Positions 8,023 through 16,346 of a DNA stretch of 44,284 nt are shown here, one piece after another (the stretch's first letter is position 1; every line of letters begins with the position of its first letter). The translations under genes were made by a program, and so were the position numbers. This DNA comes from Dolichospermum compactum NIES-806 (GTDB lineage: Bacteria; Cyanobacteriota; Cyanobacteriia; Cyanobacteriales; Nostocaceae), in contig NZ_AP018316.1 in the NCBI RefSeq assembly GCF_002368115.1, forward strand, positions 5,121,705 to 5,165,988, read 5' to 3'. The notes under the pieces were generated by a model. That model made no database searches, was not told the DNA's origin, and worked only from the letters and a program-made list of their open reading frames with translations.

Positions 8023-8194
8023 ATGCCCGGAGAGGGATACAATTGTTAGATGGATTTACCCCTAAAGGGGTTCACCAGTCGTTCATGGGGAGTCACTGCG
8101 TAAGTTGGAAAATATTCCGACTGGGAATTGAGTGGCGTTAAGACCATACATGATCACTCTGGTTCACCTAGCAATTGGATCTAGCTCCGGGCAT
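8023..8194 (+). promoter_or_regulatory. Long-range stem between cpcA and cpcC
   Basis: The arm ATGCCCGGAG (8023-8032) pairs exactly with CTCCGGGCAT (8185-8194). Inside, CAATTG with flanking TAG/CTA extends the match to about 8053 and 8164. A second hairpin ACCCC-TAAA-GGGGT sits within (8058-8071). The stem starts 9 nt after the cpcA stop and encloses about 110 nt. The likely role is mRNA processing or stabilisation, or partial termination, separating abundant cpcBA from cpcC onward. This is inferred from position and pairing. Confidence 0.65.
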
Positions 8195-8314
8195 AGTTTT
8201 ATGTACAAATAAAATAGGTCAAGAGGGAATAGGTAAATCCCACTGACCACTGATCCACTTGGGTGAAATACCAAGCTTTATTCAGCCAAAATTCGGCACA
8301 ATAAAGGGAAAAAT

Positions 8315-9175
8315 ATGGCAATTACAACAGCAGCATCCAGACTGGGGACAGAGCCTTTTAGCGACGCACGCAGAGTTGAACTCCGCCCCAACGCCAGCCG
8401 AGAAGAAGTCGAATTGGTAATTCGTGCCGTTTATCGGCAAGTCTTAGGAAATGACTATATATTGGCATCAGATCGCTTAATCAGCGCAGAATCCTTGCTA
8501 CGCGATCGCAATTTGAGCGTCCGTGAATTTGTTCGCAGCGTTGCTAAATCAGAACTCTACAAAGCTAAATTCTTCTACAACAGTTTTCAAACTCGGTTAA
8601 TTGAACTCAACTATAAACATTTGTTGGGTCGCGCACCATACAATGAGTCGGAAGTAACTTACCACTTAGACTTATATATTAACCAAGGTTACGACGCGGA
8701 AATTGACTCCTACATTGATTCTGAAGAATATCAAAATAGCTTTGGGGAAAGCGTTGTTCCCTACTATCGCGGTTTTGATTTTCAAACAGGACAAAGTGCA
8801 GCCGGATTTACTCGGATGTTCCGTTTATACCGGGGTTATGCCAACAGCGATACTGCTCAAGTCGAAGGTGCTAAATCTCGTTTAGCGAGGGAATTAGCTA
8901 GTAATCAGACCTCATCAGTTGTTGGACCATCTGGCAGTAATGAAAACTGGGGTTTCCGTGTATCTGCGGACAACGCTCCTAAGCAAAACTTGGGTAATGC
9001 TGTAGGAGAATCAAATCGTACCTACCGAGTTGAAGTTACAGGCATCCGCAATCCAGGATACCCCAGCGTGCGCCGTAGTAGCACAGTATTTATTGTACCT
9101 TACGAGCGCCTCCTAGACAAAATGCAGCAAATTCATCGAGTTGGCGGCAAAATTGTCAGCGTAATTTCCACCTAA
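8315..9175 (+). CDS. cpcC: Phycocyanin-associated rod linker
   Basis: This linker sits in the central channel of phycocyanin hexamers and joins discs into rods. The 286-residue protein has an N-terminal phycobilisome linker domain (about 18-150: SREEVELVIRAVYRQVLGND, REFVRSVAKSELY, LGRAPYNESEVTYHLDLY) and a C-terminal CpcD-like domain (about 232-286: YRVEVTGIRNPGYP, VRRSSTVFIVPYERLLDKMQ). MAITTAASRLG is the usual start. It is the only cpcC copy here. It lies 300 bp after cpcA, beyond the inverted repeat, and 49 bp before cpcD. Confidence 0.96.
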   Translation: MAITTAASRLGTEPFSDARRVELRPNASREEVELVIRAVYRQVLGNDYILASDRLISAESLLRDRNLSVREFVRSVAKSELYKAKFFYNSFQTRLIELNYKHLLGRAPYNESEVTYHLDLYINQGYDAEIDSYIDSEEYQNSFGESVVPYYRGFDFQTGQSAAGFTRMFRLYRGYANSDTAQVEGAKSRLARELASNQTSSVVGPSGSNENWGFRVSADNAPKQNLGNAVGESNRTYRVEVTGIRNPGYPSVRRSSTVFIVPYERLLDKMQQIHRVGGKIVSVIST

Positions 9176-9224
9176 GATCCGGTGCTGTTCACCGACAAAA
9201 CTCATCATAGGAGATATAGAAGTA

Positions 9225-9464
9225 ATGTTCGGTCAAACCACACTTGGCGCTAGTAGCGTTTCCTCATCTGCAAGCCGCGTATTTCGTTACGAAGTTGTCG
9301 GCTTAAAGCAAAACGAAGAAAGCGACAAAAATAAATTCGACATTCGCCGCAGTGGTAGCGTGTTTATTACCGTACCCTACAGCCGGATGAATGAGGAAAT
9401 GCAACGAATCAGCCGTTTAGGTGGCAGAATCGTCAAAATTGAAACTTTGACAGTAGTAGGATAA
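9225..9464 (+). CDS. cpcD: Small rod-capping linker
   Basis: The 79-residue protein is a free-standing CpcD domain that caps the distal end of phycocyanin rods and limits their length. RVFRYEVVGLKQNEE and RRSGSVFITVPYSRMNEEMQ match the C-terminal domain of CpcC. A TAGGAGATATA ribosome site precedes ATG 9225. It lies between cpcC and cpcE with short gaps (49 and 15 bp), consistent with cotranscription. Confidence 0.96.
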   Translation: MFGQTTLGASSVSSSASRVFRYEVVGLKQNEESDKNKFDIRRSGSVFITVPYSRMNEEMQRISRLGGRIVKIETLTVVG

Positions 9465-9479
9465 ACATACGCCCTGGCA

Positions 9480-10334
9480 ATGATAGAAACCAGTGGAGAA
9501 GAATATTCTGTAGAGAATGCACCAAATCTCACACCAGAGATAGCGATCGCCCAAGGCGTGCGGGACGCAATCGCTAACCTGCAATCATCAGATTTAAGTC
9601 TCCGCTATTATGCTGCTTGGTGGTTGGGTAAGTTCCGGGTCAGTCAGCTAGAAGCCATAGACGCACTTATTAGTGCGTTAGAGGATGAATCTGACAGAAC
9701 CGAACTGGGTGGTTATCCCTTACGGCGTAATGCCGCGAGGGCACTTGGTAAATTGGGCAACTTAAAAGCTGTACCAGGTTTGATTAAGTGTTTAGAATGT
9801 AGTGATTTTTATGTCCGCGAAGCAGCAGCCCAATCTTTAGCTATGCTTCAGGATAAAACCGCATTACCAGCACTGATAAAACTGCTAGATGGGGGAGTTG
9901 ACCAAGCCGTACAAGTACCTGGTTTTCCCCACCTTGCCCAGCCCTATACAGCAGTATTAGAAGCCTTAGGAGCTATGGGTGCAACTGAGGCTATTTCCCT
10001 TGTGCAGCCTTTTCTCAACCATTCTGTTCCTCGATTACAATGCTCCGCCGCGAGAGCCATGTACCAACTGACACAAGACTCTATTTATGGTGAGTTATTA
10101 GTGAAAACTTTGGCAACAGGTGATTTGAAAATGCGTCGCGTTGTGTTGGGGGATTTGGGGGCGATTGGGTATTTGGCAGCAGCAGATGCGATCGCCCAAG
10201 CGCAAGTGGAAAGTAGCTTTAAACTTATTGCTTTAAAAGGATTATTAGAGTATCAACTGCCAGAACAGTCTGATACTTTTGATATATCCGCACCAGCTAT
10301 CCAAATCATGAATCTCATAGATTCACTCTTGTAG
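9480..10334 (+). CDS. cpcE: Phycocyanobilin lyase, CpcE subunit
   Basis: CpcE and CpcF form the heterodimeric E/F-type lyase that attaches phycocyanobilin to Cys-84 of CpcA. The 284-residue protein is built of HEAT-like helical repeats: LSLRYYAAWWLGKFRV, RRNAARALGKLGNLKAVPGL and DFYVREAAAQSLAMLQDKTA. These lie over roughly residues 35-240. Its length is normal for CpcE. It follows cpcD by 15 bp and precedes cpcF by 51 bp; that gap holds a GC-rich inverted motif (GGGGCGGGG against CCCCCC). Confidence 0.95.
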   Translation: MIETSGEEYSVENAPNLTPEIAIAQGVRDAIANLQSSDLSLRYYAAWWLGKFRVSQLEAIDALISALEDESDRTELGGYPLRRNAARALGKLGNLKAVPGLIKCLECSDFYVREAAAQSLAMLQDKTALPALIKLLDGGVDQAVQVPGFPHLAQPYTAVLEALGAMGATEAISLVQPFLNHSVPRLQCSAARAMYQLTQDSIYGELLVKTLATGDLKMRRVVLGDLGAIGYLAAADAIAQAQVESSFKLIALKGLLEYQLPEQSDTFDISAPAIQIMNLIDSLL

Positions 10335-10385
10335 GGGCGGGGTTTCCCCCCCATAGGTGGGTTTCTTGCTACTGACAACAGAAAA

Positions 10386-10982
10386 ATGGATGAACTAATT
10401 AGGGCTGTCACCGTAGCAGAAACACCTGAGCAAATGGTGACAGCAGTTAAAAATCTGGCAGCAGCCAAAGATCCATTGGCAATTCCTACCTTAATTGCCG
10501 TCTTTGGTTATAACAATCCAGCAGCGGCCATAGTGGCAGCAGCCGGGTTGACGGAGTTGGGAGAAATAGCAGTACCACAATTGCTAGACCAAATTGATGA
10601 TTATAACTATGGCGCACGGGCTTATTCGATTCGTACAATAGCAGCGATCGCAGATCCCCGTGCTTTGGATATTCTCATCTCCACTGCATTGACTGACTTT
10701 GCCCCTAGCGTCCGCCGTGCTGCTGCGAAGGGATTAGGAAACATACATTGGCAGGAATTAGCACCTACTGAAGCTGAAATAGCCATTAACCGCGCCCTAG
10801 AGACACTTCTGCTGATTTGTGAAGATGCAGATTGGTCAATTCGTTATGCTGCTATTGTTGGGTTACAAGCTTTAGCAAAAGTGGCTATAGTGCAACCGCC
10901 TATTTCGGCTAAATTTCAATTAATGCTGACTAACGATACTGAAAAAGCCGTTCGCGCTCGCATTCAGTTGGCTTTAGCCTAG
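10386..10982 (+). CDS. cpcF: Phycocyanobilin lyase, CpcF subunit
   Basis: This is the second subunit of the CpcE/CpcF lyase for CpcA Cys-84. The 198-residue, HEAT-repeat protein shows DPLAIPTLIAVFGYNNPAAA, YGARAYSIRTIAAIADPRAL and FAPSVRRAAAKGLGNIHW. The length fits CpcF. It directly follows cpcE in the same order as in other heterocystous cyanobacteria and precedes the cpcG cluster by 40 bp. Confidence 0.95.
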   Translation: MDELIRAVTVAETPEQMVTAVKNLAAAKDPLAIPTLIAVFGYNNPAAAIVAAAGLTELGEIAVPQLLDQIDDYNYGARAYSIRTIAAIADPRALDILISTALTDFAPSVRRAAAKGLGNIHWQELAPTEAEIAINRALETLLLICEDADWSIRYAAIVGLQALAKVAIVQPPISAKFQLMLTNDTEKAVRARIQLALA

Positions 10983-11022
10983 TAAACTGATTTATATACC
11001 ATATAACAAGGTAAAAGTAAAG

Positions 11023-11859
11023 ATGTCAATACCACTACTAGAATACGCGCCCAAATCGCAAAACCAGCGAGTAGAAGGTTATGAAGTTGCCAACGAAGAC
11101 ACCCCAACTATTTATCGCTTAGATCCAGCTACCTCAGACCAAGATATTGATAGCATCATCTGGGCTGCATATCGCCAAATTTTCAGCGAACATTTGATTT
11201 TAGCCAGCTACAAGCAAACCGCTTTAGAATCACAACTGCGAAATCGGGCGATTACCCTCCGTGATTTTATCCGAGGTTTAGGTAAATCAGAGGTTTACCG
11301 TACCCAAGTAGCAGATACAAATTCTAACTACCGCTTAGTTGACATCACCTTAAAACGTTTCTTAGGTCGGGCTGCTTACAACCAAGACGAAGAAATTGCT
11401 TGGTCAATCGTGATTGCTACCAAAGGGTTACACGGTTTTATAGATGCTCTATTAGAATCAGACGAATATTTAGACAACTTTGGTGATGATGTTGTCCCCT
11501 ACCAACGTCGTCGCTTTGGCTCACGCCCGTTTAACCTCGCTAACCCCCGTTATGGTACTGACTGGCGTGATACTCAAAACCTGCGTGGTCTGGCTGGTCG
11601 TTCCTACTACAGTATCCGCACATCAGGACAACTAACTACAGCAGATATCCGTCGGGCAATTCCTGCCAACTTCTTCATTATGGCTGGGTCTATTATTACC
11701 AACGAGTGCAACTACCAACGCAGTTTGGCCACAGCCCAATCCTACGTTAGTAGCGGCGGTATTCCTGATACAAGCAGAGATCATCAAGAACAACCCACAG
11801 TTAAACCTGTAGCAGTTTCCCTACCTTATCGTTACATTCCTGGTAACGCTAAAAATTAG
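11023..11859 (+). CDS. cpcG1: Rod-core linker CpcG1
   Basis: CpcG proteins attach the inner end of a phycocyanin rod to the allophycocyanin core. The 278-residue protein has the phycobilisome linker domain over about residues 25-165 (IIWAAYRQIFSEH, RDFIRGLGKSEVYR, FLGRAAYNQDEEIAWS). It has a long, basic, soluble C-terminal tail of about 110 residues for core docking. MSIPLLEY is the standard family start. It is the longest of the four tandem copies and is followed by five TCATTGG heptamers. Confidence 0.95.
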   Translation: MSIPLLEYAPKSQNQRVEGYEVANEDTPTIYRLDPATSDQDIDSIIWAAYRQIFSEHLILASYKQTALESQLRNRAITLRDFIRGLGKSEVYRTQVADTNSNYRLVDITLKRFLGRAAYNQDEEIAWSIVIATKGLHGFIDALLESDEYLDNFGDDVVPYQRRRFGSRPFNLANPRYGTDWRDTQNLRGLAGRSYYSIRTSGQLTTADIRRAIPANFFIMAGSIITNECNYQRSLATAQSYVSSGGIPDTSRDHQEQPTVKPVAVSLPYRYIPGNAKN

Positions 11860-11924
11860 TCATTGGTCATTGGTCATTGGTCATTGGTCATTGGAAAATA
11901 CTTATTCCCTGTTCCCTGTTCCCT
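11860..11924 (+). repeat. STRR: five TCATTGG units plus TTCCCTG units
   Basis: Five perfect TCATTGG heptamers (11860-11894) begin on the base after the cpcG1 stop, followed by a short run of TTCCCTG units. They fill most of the cpcG1-cpcG2 spacer, leaving cpcG2 without a clear ribosome site. Confidence 0.9.
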
Positions 11925-11938
11925 AACAACTAACAAAC

Positions 11939-12682
11939 ATGACAATACCTTTACTAGAATACAAACCCAGTTCTCAAAACCAGCGTGTTTCTGGTTATGA
12001 AGTTCCCAACGAAGATACACCCAAAATTTACCGAATCGAAGACTACGGCTTTGGTGGAGAAGTAGAAGAACTAATTTGGGCGGCTTATCGGCAACTTTTT
12101 AGTGAACACGTCATCCTCAAATTTTACCGCCAAGTTCATTTAGAATCCCAAGTTAAAAACAAAGCCATTACTGTCCGTGATTTTATTCGGGGTTTAGCCA
12201 AATCTGAAGCTTTCCAAAGTTTGGTAATTCAGAGTAACTCCAACTACAGATTAATAGAAATTGGACTAAAACGGTTATTAGGTCGCGCCCCTTATAACAA
12301 AGAAGAAGAAATCGCTTGGTCAATTGTGATTGCTACCAAAGGTTGGGGCGGTTTTGTGGATGCTTTACTAGATTCCGAAGAATATCAAAACAACTTTGGG
12401 GAAAATATCGTTCCTTACCAAAGACGACGTTATAAAGATAGACCCTTTAATTTAGTAACACCAAGATACAGCGACTACTGGCGCGACCAAATCGAGGATG
12501 CTCGTTACAAATGGGGCGACATCAAAAACTTTTTGGATATGGCAAATTCCATTAAGATTAAAACAGTGCCTCACACACCAGTTAGCACTGCCAACATCCA
12601 AATTCCTAACACTACCAGAGAAACCAAATCAACAGGTATTCCTGTTTCTATTAGTCCTAGTGCTAGTTTTCCCGTGCGCTAA
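11939..12682 (+). CDS. cpcG2: Rod-core linker CpcG2
   Basis: This is the second tandem rod-core linker, 247 residues. The linker domain (IWAAYRQLFSEHVILKFYRQ, RDFIRGLAKSEAF, LLGRAPYNKEEEIAWS) is close to those of CpcG1 and CpcG4. The C-terminal tail is soluble, with no membrane segment, as expected for a core-docking CpcG. Several cpcG paralogues are thought to serve different rod positions on the core. The ATG follows AACAACTAACAAAC with no Shine-Dalgarno sequence, because tandem repeats occupy the spacer. Confidence 0.94.
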   Translation: MTIPLLEYKPSSQNQRVSGYEVPNEDTPKIYRIEDYGFGGEVEELIWAAYRQLFSEHVILKFYRQVHLESQVKNKAITVRDFIRGLAKSEAFQSLVIQSNSNYRLIEIGLKRLLGRAPYNKEEEIAWSIVIATKGWGGFVDALLDSEEYQNNFGENIVPYQRRRYKDRPFNLVTPRYSDYWRDQIEDARYKWGDIKNFLDMANSIKIKTVPHTPVSTANIQIPNTTRETKSTGIPVSISPSASFPVR

Positions 12683-12822
12683 ATAGTTTTTTAACTAGCT
12701 GGGAAATTTCGGTGATAAAAGTGATAAAGTTTGCATTTTTTTAAGGATTTTAATTTTAGTTATTTTGCTAAGTATGACGACATTTTAAGATGCCAACTTT
12801 ACTAAAAGGCAGGTTCTTTAAA

Positions 12823-13551
12823 ATGGCAATTCCTTTACTTGAATACAAACCTACAACTCAAAACCAAAGAGTAAACAGCTTCGGTACGGCAGATATTAAC
12901 GAAGACAATCCTTATATCTACCGAATTGAAAATGCTAATTCTTCCGGCGAAGTTGAACAACTAATTTGGGCTGCTTATCGCCAAATCTTCAACGAACAGG
13001 AGATTCTCAAATTTAACCGTCAAATTACCCTAGAAACCCAACTCAAAAATAGGTCAATTACGGTTAAAGACTTCATTCGTGGTTTGGTGAAATCAGAGCG
13101 ATTTTATCAGCTAGTTGTGACACCTAATAACAACTATCGGTTGGTAGAAATGGTTCTGAAAAGAATTTTGGGTCGTTCTCCTTATAATGAGCAAGAAAAA
13201 ATTGCTTGGTCAATTCAAATTGCTACTTTAGGTTGGGGAAAATTTGTAGATATTCTGATTGATAGTAGCGAGTATGAACAAGCCTTTGGTGAGTATACCG
13301 TACCCTATCAACGCAAACGAATGACCACAGACCGACCAATCAGCTTTACTCCCCGCTATGGTGCTGATTATCGTGACCGGGCAGGTATTGTCCAAAAATG
13401 GCCGTATATTCGTCAATGGCGTGGAGGTTTCTACCCAGGCTCTGGGCAAAATGTTGATTTGGGGGCATTGTCTGCTGTATTACTGGTAATAACCGCAGGC
13501 ATCACTTTCTTGTTGATTCTCAATTGGTTAGGAATTAGTGATATCTACTAG
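12823..13551 (+). CDS. cpcL: Membrane-anchored rod linker CpcL (CpcG3)
   Basis: It has a CpcG-type linker domain (IWAAYRQIFNEQEILKFNRQ, KDFIRGLVKSERF, ILGRSPYNEQEKIAWS). Its C-terminus is different: it ends in a strongly hydrophobic helix, ALSAVLLVITAGITFLLIL, then NWLGISDIY. That is the defining feature of CpcL (CpcG3 in Anabaena PCC 7120), which holds core-less phycocyanin rods at the thylakoid membrane and is linked to energy transfer to photosystem I and NDH-1. The frame opens at 12790, but MAIPLLEY (ATG 12823) is the family start and gives 242 residues. It shares the operon with the core-type linkers. Confidence 0.93.
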   Translation: MAIPLLEYKPTTQNQRVNSFGTADINEDNPYIYRIENANSSGEVEQLIWAAYRQIFNEQEILKFNRQITLETQLKNRSITVKDFIRGLVKSERFYQLVVTPNNNYRLVEMVLKRILGRSPYNEQEKIAWSIQIATLGWGKFVDILIDSSEYEQAFGEYTVPYQRKRMTTDRPISFTPRYGADYRDRAGIVQKWPYIRQWRGGFYPGSGQNVDLGALSAVLLVITAGITFLLILNWLGISDIY

Positions 13552-13578
13552 CCTTTTAAGGGGAAAATAAGTAAGTAA

Positions 13579-13723
13579 CCCCGCCTCAGAATGAATTCTG
13601 AGTCTAATAGCAAAAGTCGTCTAAAGACGACTGAAAAAAAGTTTATAGTCCGTTTTAACGGACTTTAGTTATTAGCCCTGATAGCGAAGCGTGGCGTAAG
13701 CCATACTTCAGTTCTGGGCGGGG
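13579..13723. repeat. MITE-like palindromic element between cpcG3 and cpcG4
   Basis: End arms CCCCGCC-TCAGAA and TTCTG-GGCGGGG (13579-13723) are inverted. Inside are three more palindromes: CAGAATGAATTCTG, AGTCGTC/GACGACT (13615-13632) and AGTCCGTT/AACGGACT (13647-13664). The repeat-like motif TAGCGAAGCGTGGCG follows. It splits the cpcG cluster and would fold strongly in the mRNA. Confidence 0.7.
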
Positions 13724-13780
13724 TATGTCTAAAACGAAATCTTTCTTTGTTTAATTTGATAATAAAAGGAGAAAAATAAT

Positions 13781-14542
13781 ATGGCATTGCCATTACTTCA
13801 ATACAATCCAAGTAGTCAAAATCACCGAGTGGACAGCTTTGGCGTTGCTGACCAAAATGAAGATACACCTTATATCTATCGGATTGAAGATGTTAGTTCT
13901 TACACTGACATGACAAACATCATTTGGGCTGCTTATCGCCAAGTTTTCAGCGAACATGAAATTCTCAAGTTTAACCGTCAAGGGACTTTAGAATCTCAAC
14001 TCAAAAACGGTTCTTTGTCAGTTCGTGATTTCATTCGCGGTTTAGCTAAATCTGAAGCTTTCTATCGTTTGGTTGTTTCTGTTAACAACAACTACCGTTT
14101 AGTAGACATCACCCTCAAACGTTTGTTGGGTCGTTGTGCTTACAATAAAAAGGAAGAAATTGCTTGGTCAATTGTGATTTGTAACAAGGGCTTTGGCGGT
14201 TTCGTTGATGCTTTATTAGACAGCGAAGAGTATACCCAAAACTTTGGTGATAATACCGTACCTTACCAACGCAAGCGGTTTGTAGATCGTCCTTTTAACT
14301 TGGTAACTCCTCGTTACGGTGCGGACTTCCAAGAAACAGCCGGTACAGTCAAAACCGACTGGCGCTTTACTTTGGAGAATTTCTATACTGCTAAAGCTAA
14401 AGCCAAGCGTTTGAAAGCAGGTGATCCTGGCAACTTTGAAGCTATGGCGGCTTCTGTCTCTGATAAAGGTAACTATGCTCAAAAGCTATCTTCTTTTGAT
14501 ATTGATTACCTGAATGCTGTTCCTTACCGTGGCAAACGCTAG
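13781..14542 (+). CDS. cpcG4: Rod-core linker CpcG4
   Basis: This is the fourth tandem CpcG, 253 residues, starting MALPLLQY after an AGGAG ribosome site. The linker domain (IWAAYRQVFSEHEILKFNRQ, RDFIRGLAKSEAFYR, LLGRCAYNKKEEIAWS) is followed by a soluble, basic tail (FYTAKAKAKRLKAGDPGN), so it is a core-docking type. A repeat element separates it from cpcG3; a separate promoter or mRNA processing there is possible. It ends the recognisable cpc operon. Confidence 0.95.
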   Translation: MALPLLQYNPSSQNHRVDSFGVADQNEDTPYIYRIEDVSSYTDMTNIIWAAYRQVFSEHEILKFNRQGTLESQLKNGSLSVRDFIRGLAKSEAFYRLVVSVNNNYRLVDITLKRLLGRCAYNKKEEIAWSIVICNKGFGGFVDALLDSEEYTQNFGDNTVPYQRKRFVDRPFNLVTPRYGADFQETAGTVKTDWRFTLENFYTAKAKAKRLKAGDPGNFEAMAASVSDKGNYAQKLSSFDIDYLNAVPYRGKR

Positions 14543-14675
14543 TACGGACTAGGCGGAATTAAAAATTAATAATTAAAAATTAAAAAGGCGGATATTACCA
14601 GCTTTTTAGTTATTTTTAATAGTTAGTTAACTTCCGCTGTTGTGTACTAAGTTGACCCAAAAATTTTTACTTTAT

Positions 14676-14710
14676 AGGGTGCGTTAGGAAGATAATTCTT
14701 GACGCACTCT
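14676..14710. repeat. Short GTGCGT palindrome
   Basis: AGGGTGCGTTAGGAA and TTCTTGACGCACTCT form an imperfect hairpin related to the repeats at 1-26 and 1288-1349. It lies 130 bp after cpcG4 and may act as a terminator. The rest of 14543-14794 is AT-rich (tandem AATTAAAA units near 14562-14584) with no gene. Confidence 0.5.
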
Positions 14711-14794
14711 TAATTTTTTGTGCTGTTGCTCATGGTTTTTGTAAATAGGAGTTTTTTGCCTATTCTATGGAGATGTACCTTGAGGTAAAATCTC

Positions 14795-15133
14795 CTATAA
14801 CTCAATTAACTTAAAGCCCCAAATTTTCAAAACTGCGATCGCTATTTCTGGATCTATACCATCATAGGCTTCCCATTCAGACTGGGGATCTTTAGGATGC
14901 CCTTCACCTACGTAACCTGCAATTTTAATGATGGGAATATTCACTAAGTAATCACGTTCCATACCTTTAGGGAGAGCTAATTTAATTCTGCGACCCACAA
15001 ACTTAGATGCACTAGATTCAGCTACAGATTCCCGAACTAAACAAATATCACCAGCAGTTCCCCAAGTAGTTTGGTAAATGTGGAGAAACGATATATAACT
15101 TTCTGGTTTGATGGATCTTTTGAGAACTTGCAT
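14795..15133 (-). CDS. Conserved-looking hypothetical protein, 112 aa
   Basis: I do not recognise this family. The protein is compact, mixed alpha/beta in character and has no signal peptide or membrane helix. It holds a basic patch (KFVGRRIKLALPKGMERDY) and an acidic Trp-containing segment (HPKDPQSEWEAYDGIDPEIA). Codon use and the full-length uninterrupted frame look genuine. It lies downstream of msrB on the same strand, but a terminator-like hairpin at 15219-15236 separates them. Confidence 0.55.
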   Translation of the reverse strand: MQVLKRSIKPESYISFLHIYQTTWGTAGDICLVRESVAESSASKFVGRRIKLALPKGMERDYLVNIPIIKIAGYVGEGHPKDPQSEWEAYDGIDPEIAIAVLKIWGFKLIEL

Positions 15134-15218
15134 TATCTAATCCTTATCCTTGTTTTCGACAATTTTATGTAAACTCTACCTGCTATATTCCAATTTCCTG
15201 CTTTTGACAGAATAAAAC

Positions 15219-15236
15219 AAGGGGTTTGCACCCCTT
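15219..15236 (-). terminator. Intrinsic terminator after msrB
   Basis: On the minus strand AAGGGG-TGCAAA-CCCCTT is followed by GTTTTATT. It lies 33 bp past the msrB stop, a typical rho-independent hairpin with U-tract. Confidence 0.7.
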
Positions 15237-15269
15237 GAGAGAGTTTAAAAAGTGAACCGTATTAGTGAT

Positions 15270-15764
15270 CTACGCGGGTGTAAACTGCAAAGATACACCG
15301 TTCATACAGTAACGGAGACCAGTTGGTTTGGGTCCATCATTAAAAACATGGCCTAAATGTCCACCACAATTACTACAATGGACTTCAGTTCGGGTCATGA
15401 AAAATGTTCTATCTGTAGTAGTAGCGATCGCCCCCTCTATGGGTTTAAAAAAGCTTGGCCAGCCAGTACCACTATTAAACTTAGTATCAGCAGTAAACAA
15501 AGCTTGTCCACACCCAGCGCAGACATAAGTACCAGGTTCATATTGCTTATCCAGGGGACTGGTATGGGAGGGTTCTGTACCATGTTTCCGCAATACCCGA
15601 AACTGTTCTGGTGTGAGGATACTCTTCCACTCTTCCTCTGTTTTTGTCACTGCAAACTCTGTATTAGAAAGTGCCATAGATTCTGAACTCCAATTGATAT
15701 AATGGGAAAAAAAGGCTGTACCGACTAATAGGGTACTGATTTGTAAAAAATGGCGTTTGTCCAT
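15270..15764 (-). CDS. msrB: Peptide methionine-(R)-sulfoxide reductase
   Basis: MsrB reduces the R epimer of methionine sulfoxide in oxidised proteins using a thioredoxin-type donor. The 164-residue protein has an extra N-terminal segment (hydrophobic STLLVGTAFFSHY after DKRHFLQ, a near-Tat motif with KR instead of RR). This suggests export or membrane attachment. The MsrB domain covers about residues 38-164. Zinc cysteines are CAGC (82, 85) and CSNC (130, 133), and the catalytic Cys-153 lies in RYCMNG. GWPSFF and HLGHVFNDGP complete the signature. A site resembling the sbpA operator lies 143 bp upstream. Confidence 0.94.
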   Translation of the reverse strand: MDKRHFLQISTLLVGTAFFSHYINWSSESMALSNTEFAVTKTEEEWKSILTPEQFRVLRKHGTEPSHTSPLDKQYEPGTYVCAGCGQALFTADTKFNSGTGWPSFFKPIEGAIATTTDRTFFMTRTEVHCSNCGGHLGHVFNDGPKPTGLRYCMNGVSLQFTPA

Positions 15765-15906
15765 AATCTATTATTTGCTATTTTTCTCTTCCTGAGCTAA
15801 CTCCACACGATTGATAAATTCTCTGGCGAGAAATTGATGAAAATCACCTCAAAACATCTTGCTCCCTTGAGAAGGATATGTAATAATTCTAAAATAAATT
15901 TAAATA

Positions 15907-15922
15907 TACGGTATCTTTATCG
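15907..15922 (+). promoter_or_regulatory. Motif shared with the sbpA operator
   Basis: TACGGTATCTTTATCG matches TACGATATCTTAATCG at 18771-18786 in 14 of 16 positions. It lies in the spacer between msrB and the amidotransferase gene. The right half-site is degenerate here. The remaining part of 15765-16346, apart from the repeat at 16144-16255, shows nothing else I can support. Confidence 0.35.
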
Positions 15923-16143
15923 GATTGTCGGTGTTTATTAGAAATCCAATAATTAGAGACTTAACAGCCAAGAATATTCAAAATTGACCTGAAAGTGATA
16001 TATATATGTCTTTTTTTGTTAAATCATGTACCTGATTCAATTGCATATTGCTATATTACAATTCTGGTACTGGTGAATAAGTATGGAATTGGCAAATTAG
16101 ACTTTGAGAACATTGCGACTTTGCGCGAGGTATATTCATATAT

Positions 16144-16255
16144 AGTGTTGCTGAGTAAAAGTATGATTTTATTTCACGCAGAGACGCTCCAGGCGCAGAG
16201 AGTAAGAGTTTGAGAGATGGAATTTTCGACTTTCATACCCCAATGCACCAACGCC
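16144..16255. repeat. Interspersed palindromic repeat, family B, copy 2
   Basis: It runs from GTGTTGCTGAGTAAAAGTAT to CATACCCCAATGCACCAACG, with ACGCAGAGACGC and AGAGTAAGAGTTTGA inside. The middle is inverted relative to copy 1 (1191-1286), where the complement CAAACTCTTACTCT is found. Confidence 0.6.
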
Positions 16256-16346
16256 TCATATATTTGCTAATTAAATGTACAAATTGCACCTATCCCATCA
16301 CAATTAATCAGTTACTCTGGAGTTGATCTTTACAACTACAACACTA

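Noticed and set aside
11860..11894. Tandem TCATTGG units considered as a CRISPR-like array
   Set aside because: Units are 7 bp with no spacers; they are STRRs.
15995..16213. 72-codon frame before the amidotransferase gene
   Set aside because: It runs into a family B repeat, has no ribosome site and its sequence is not protein-like.
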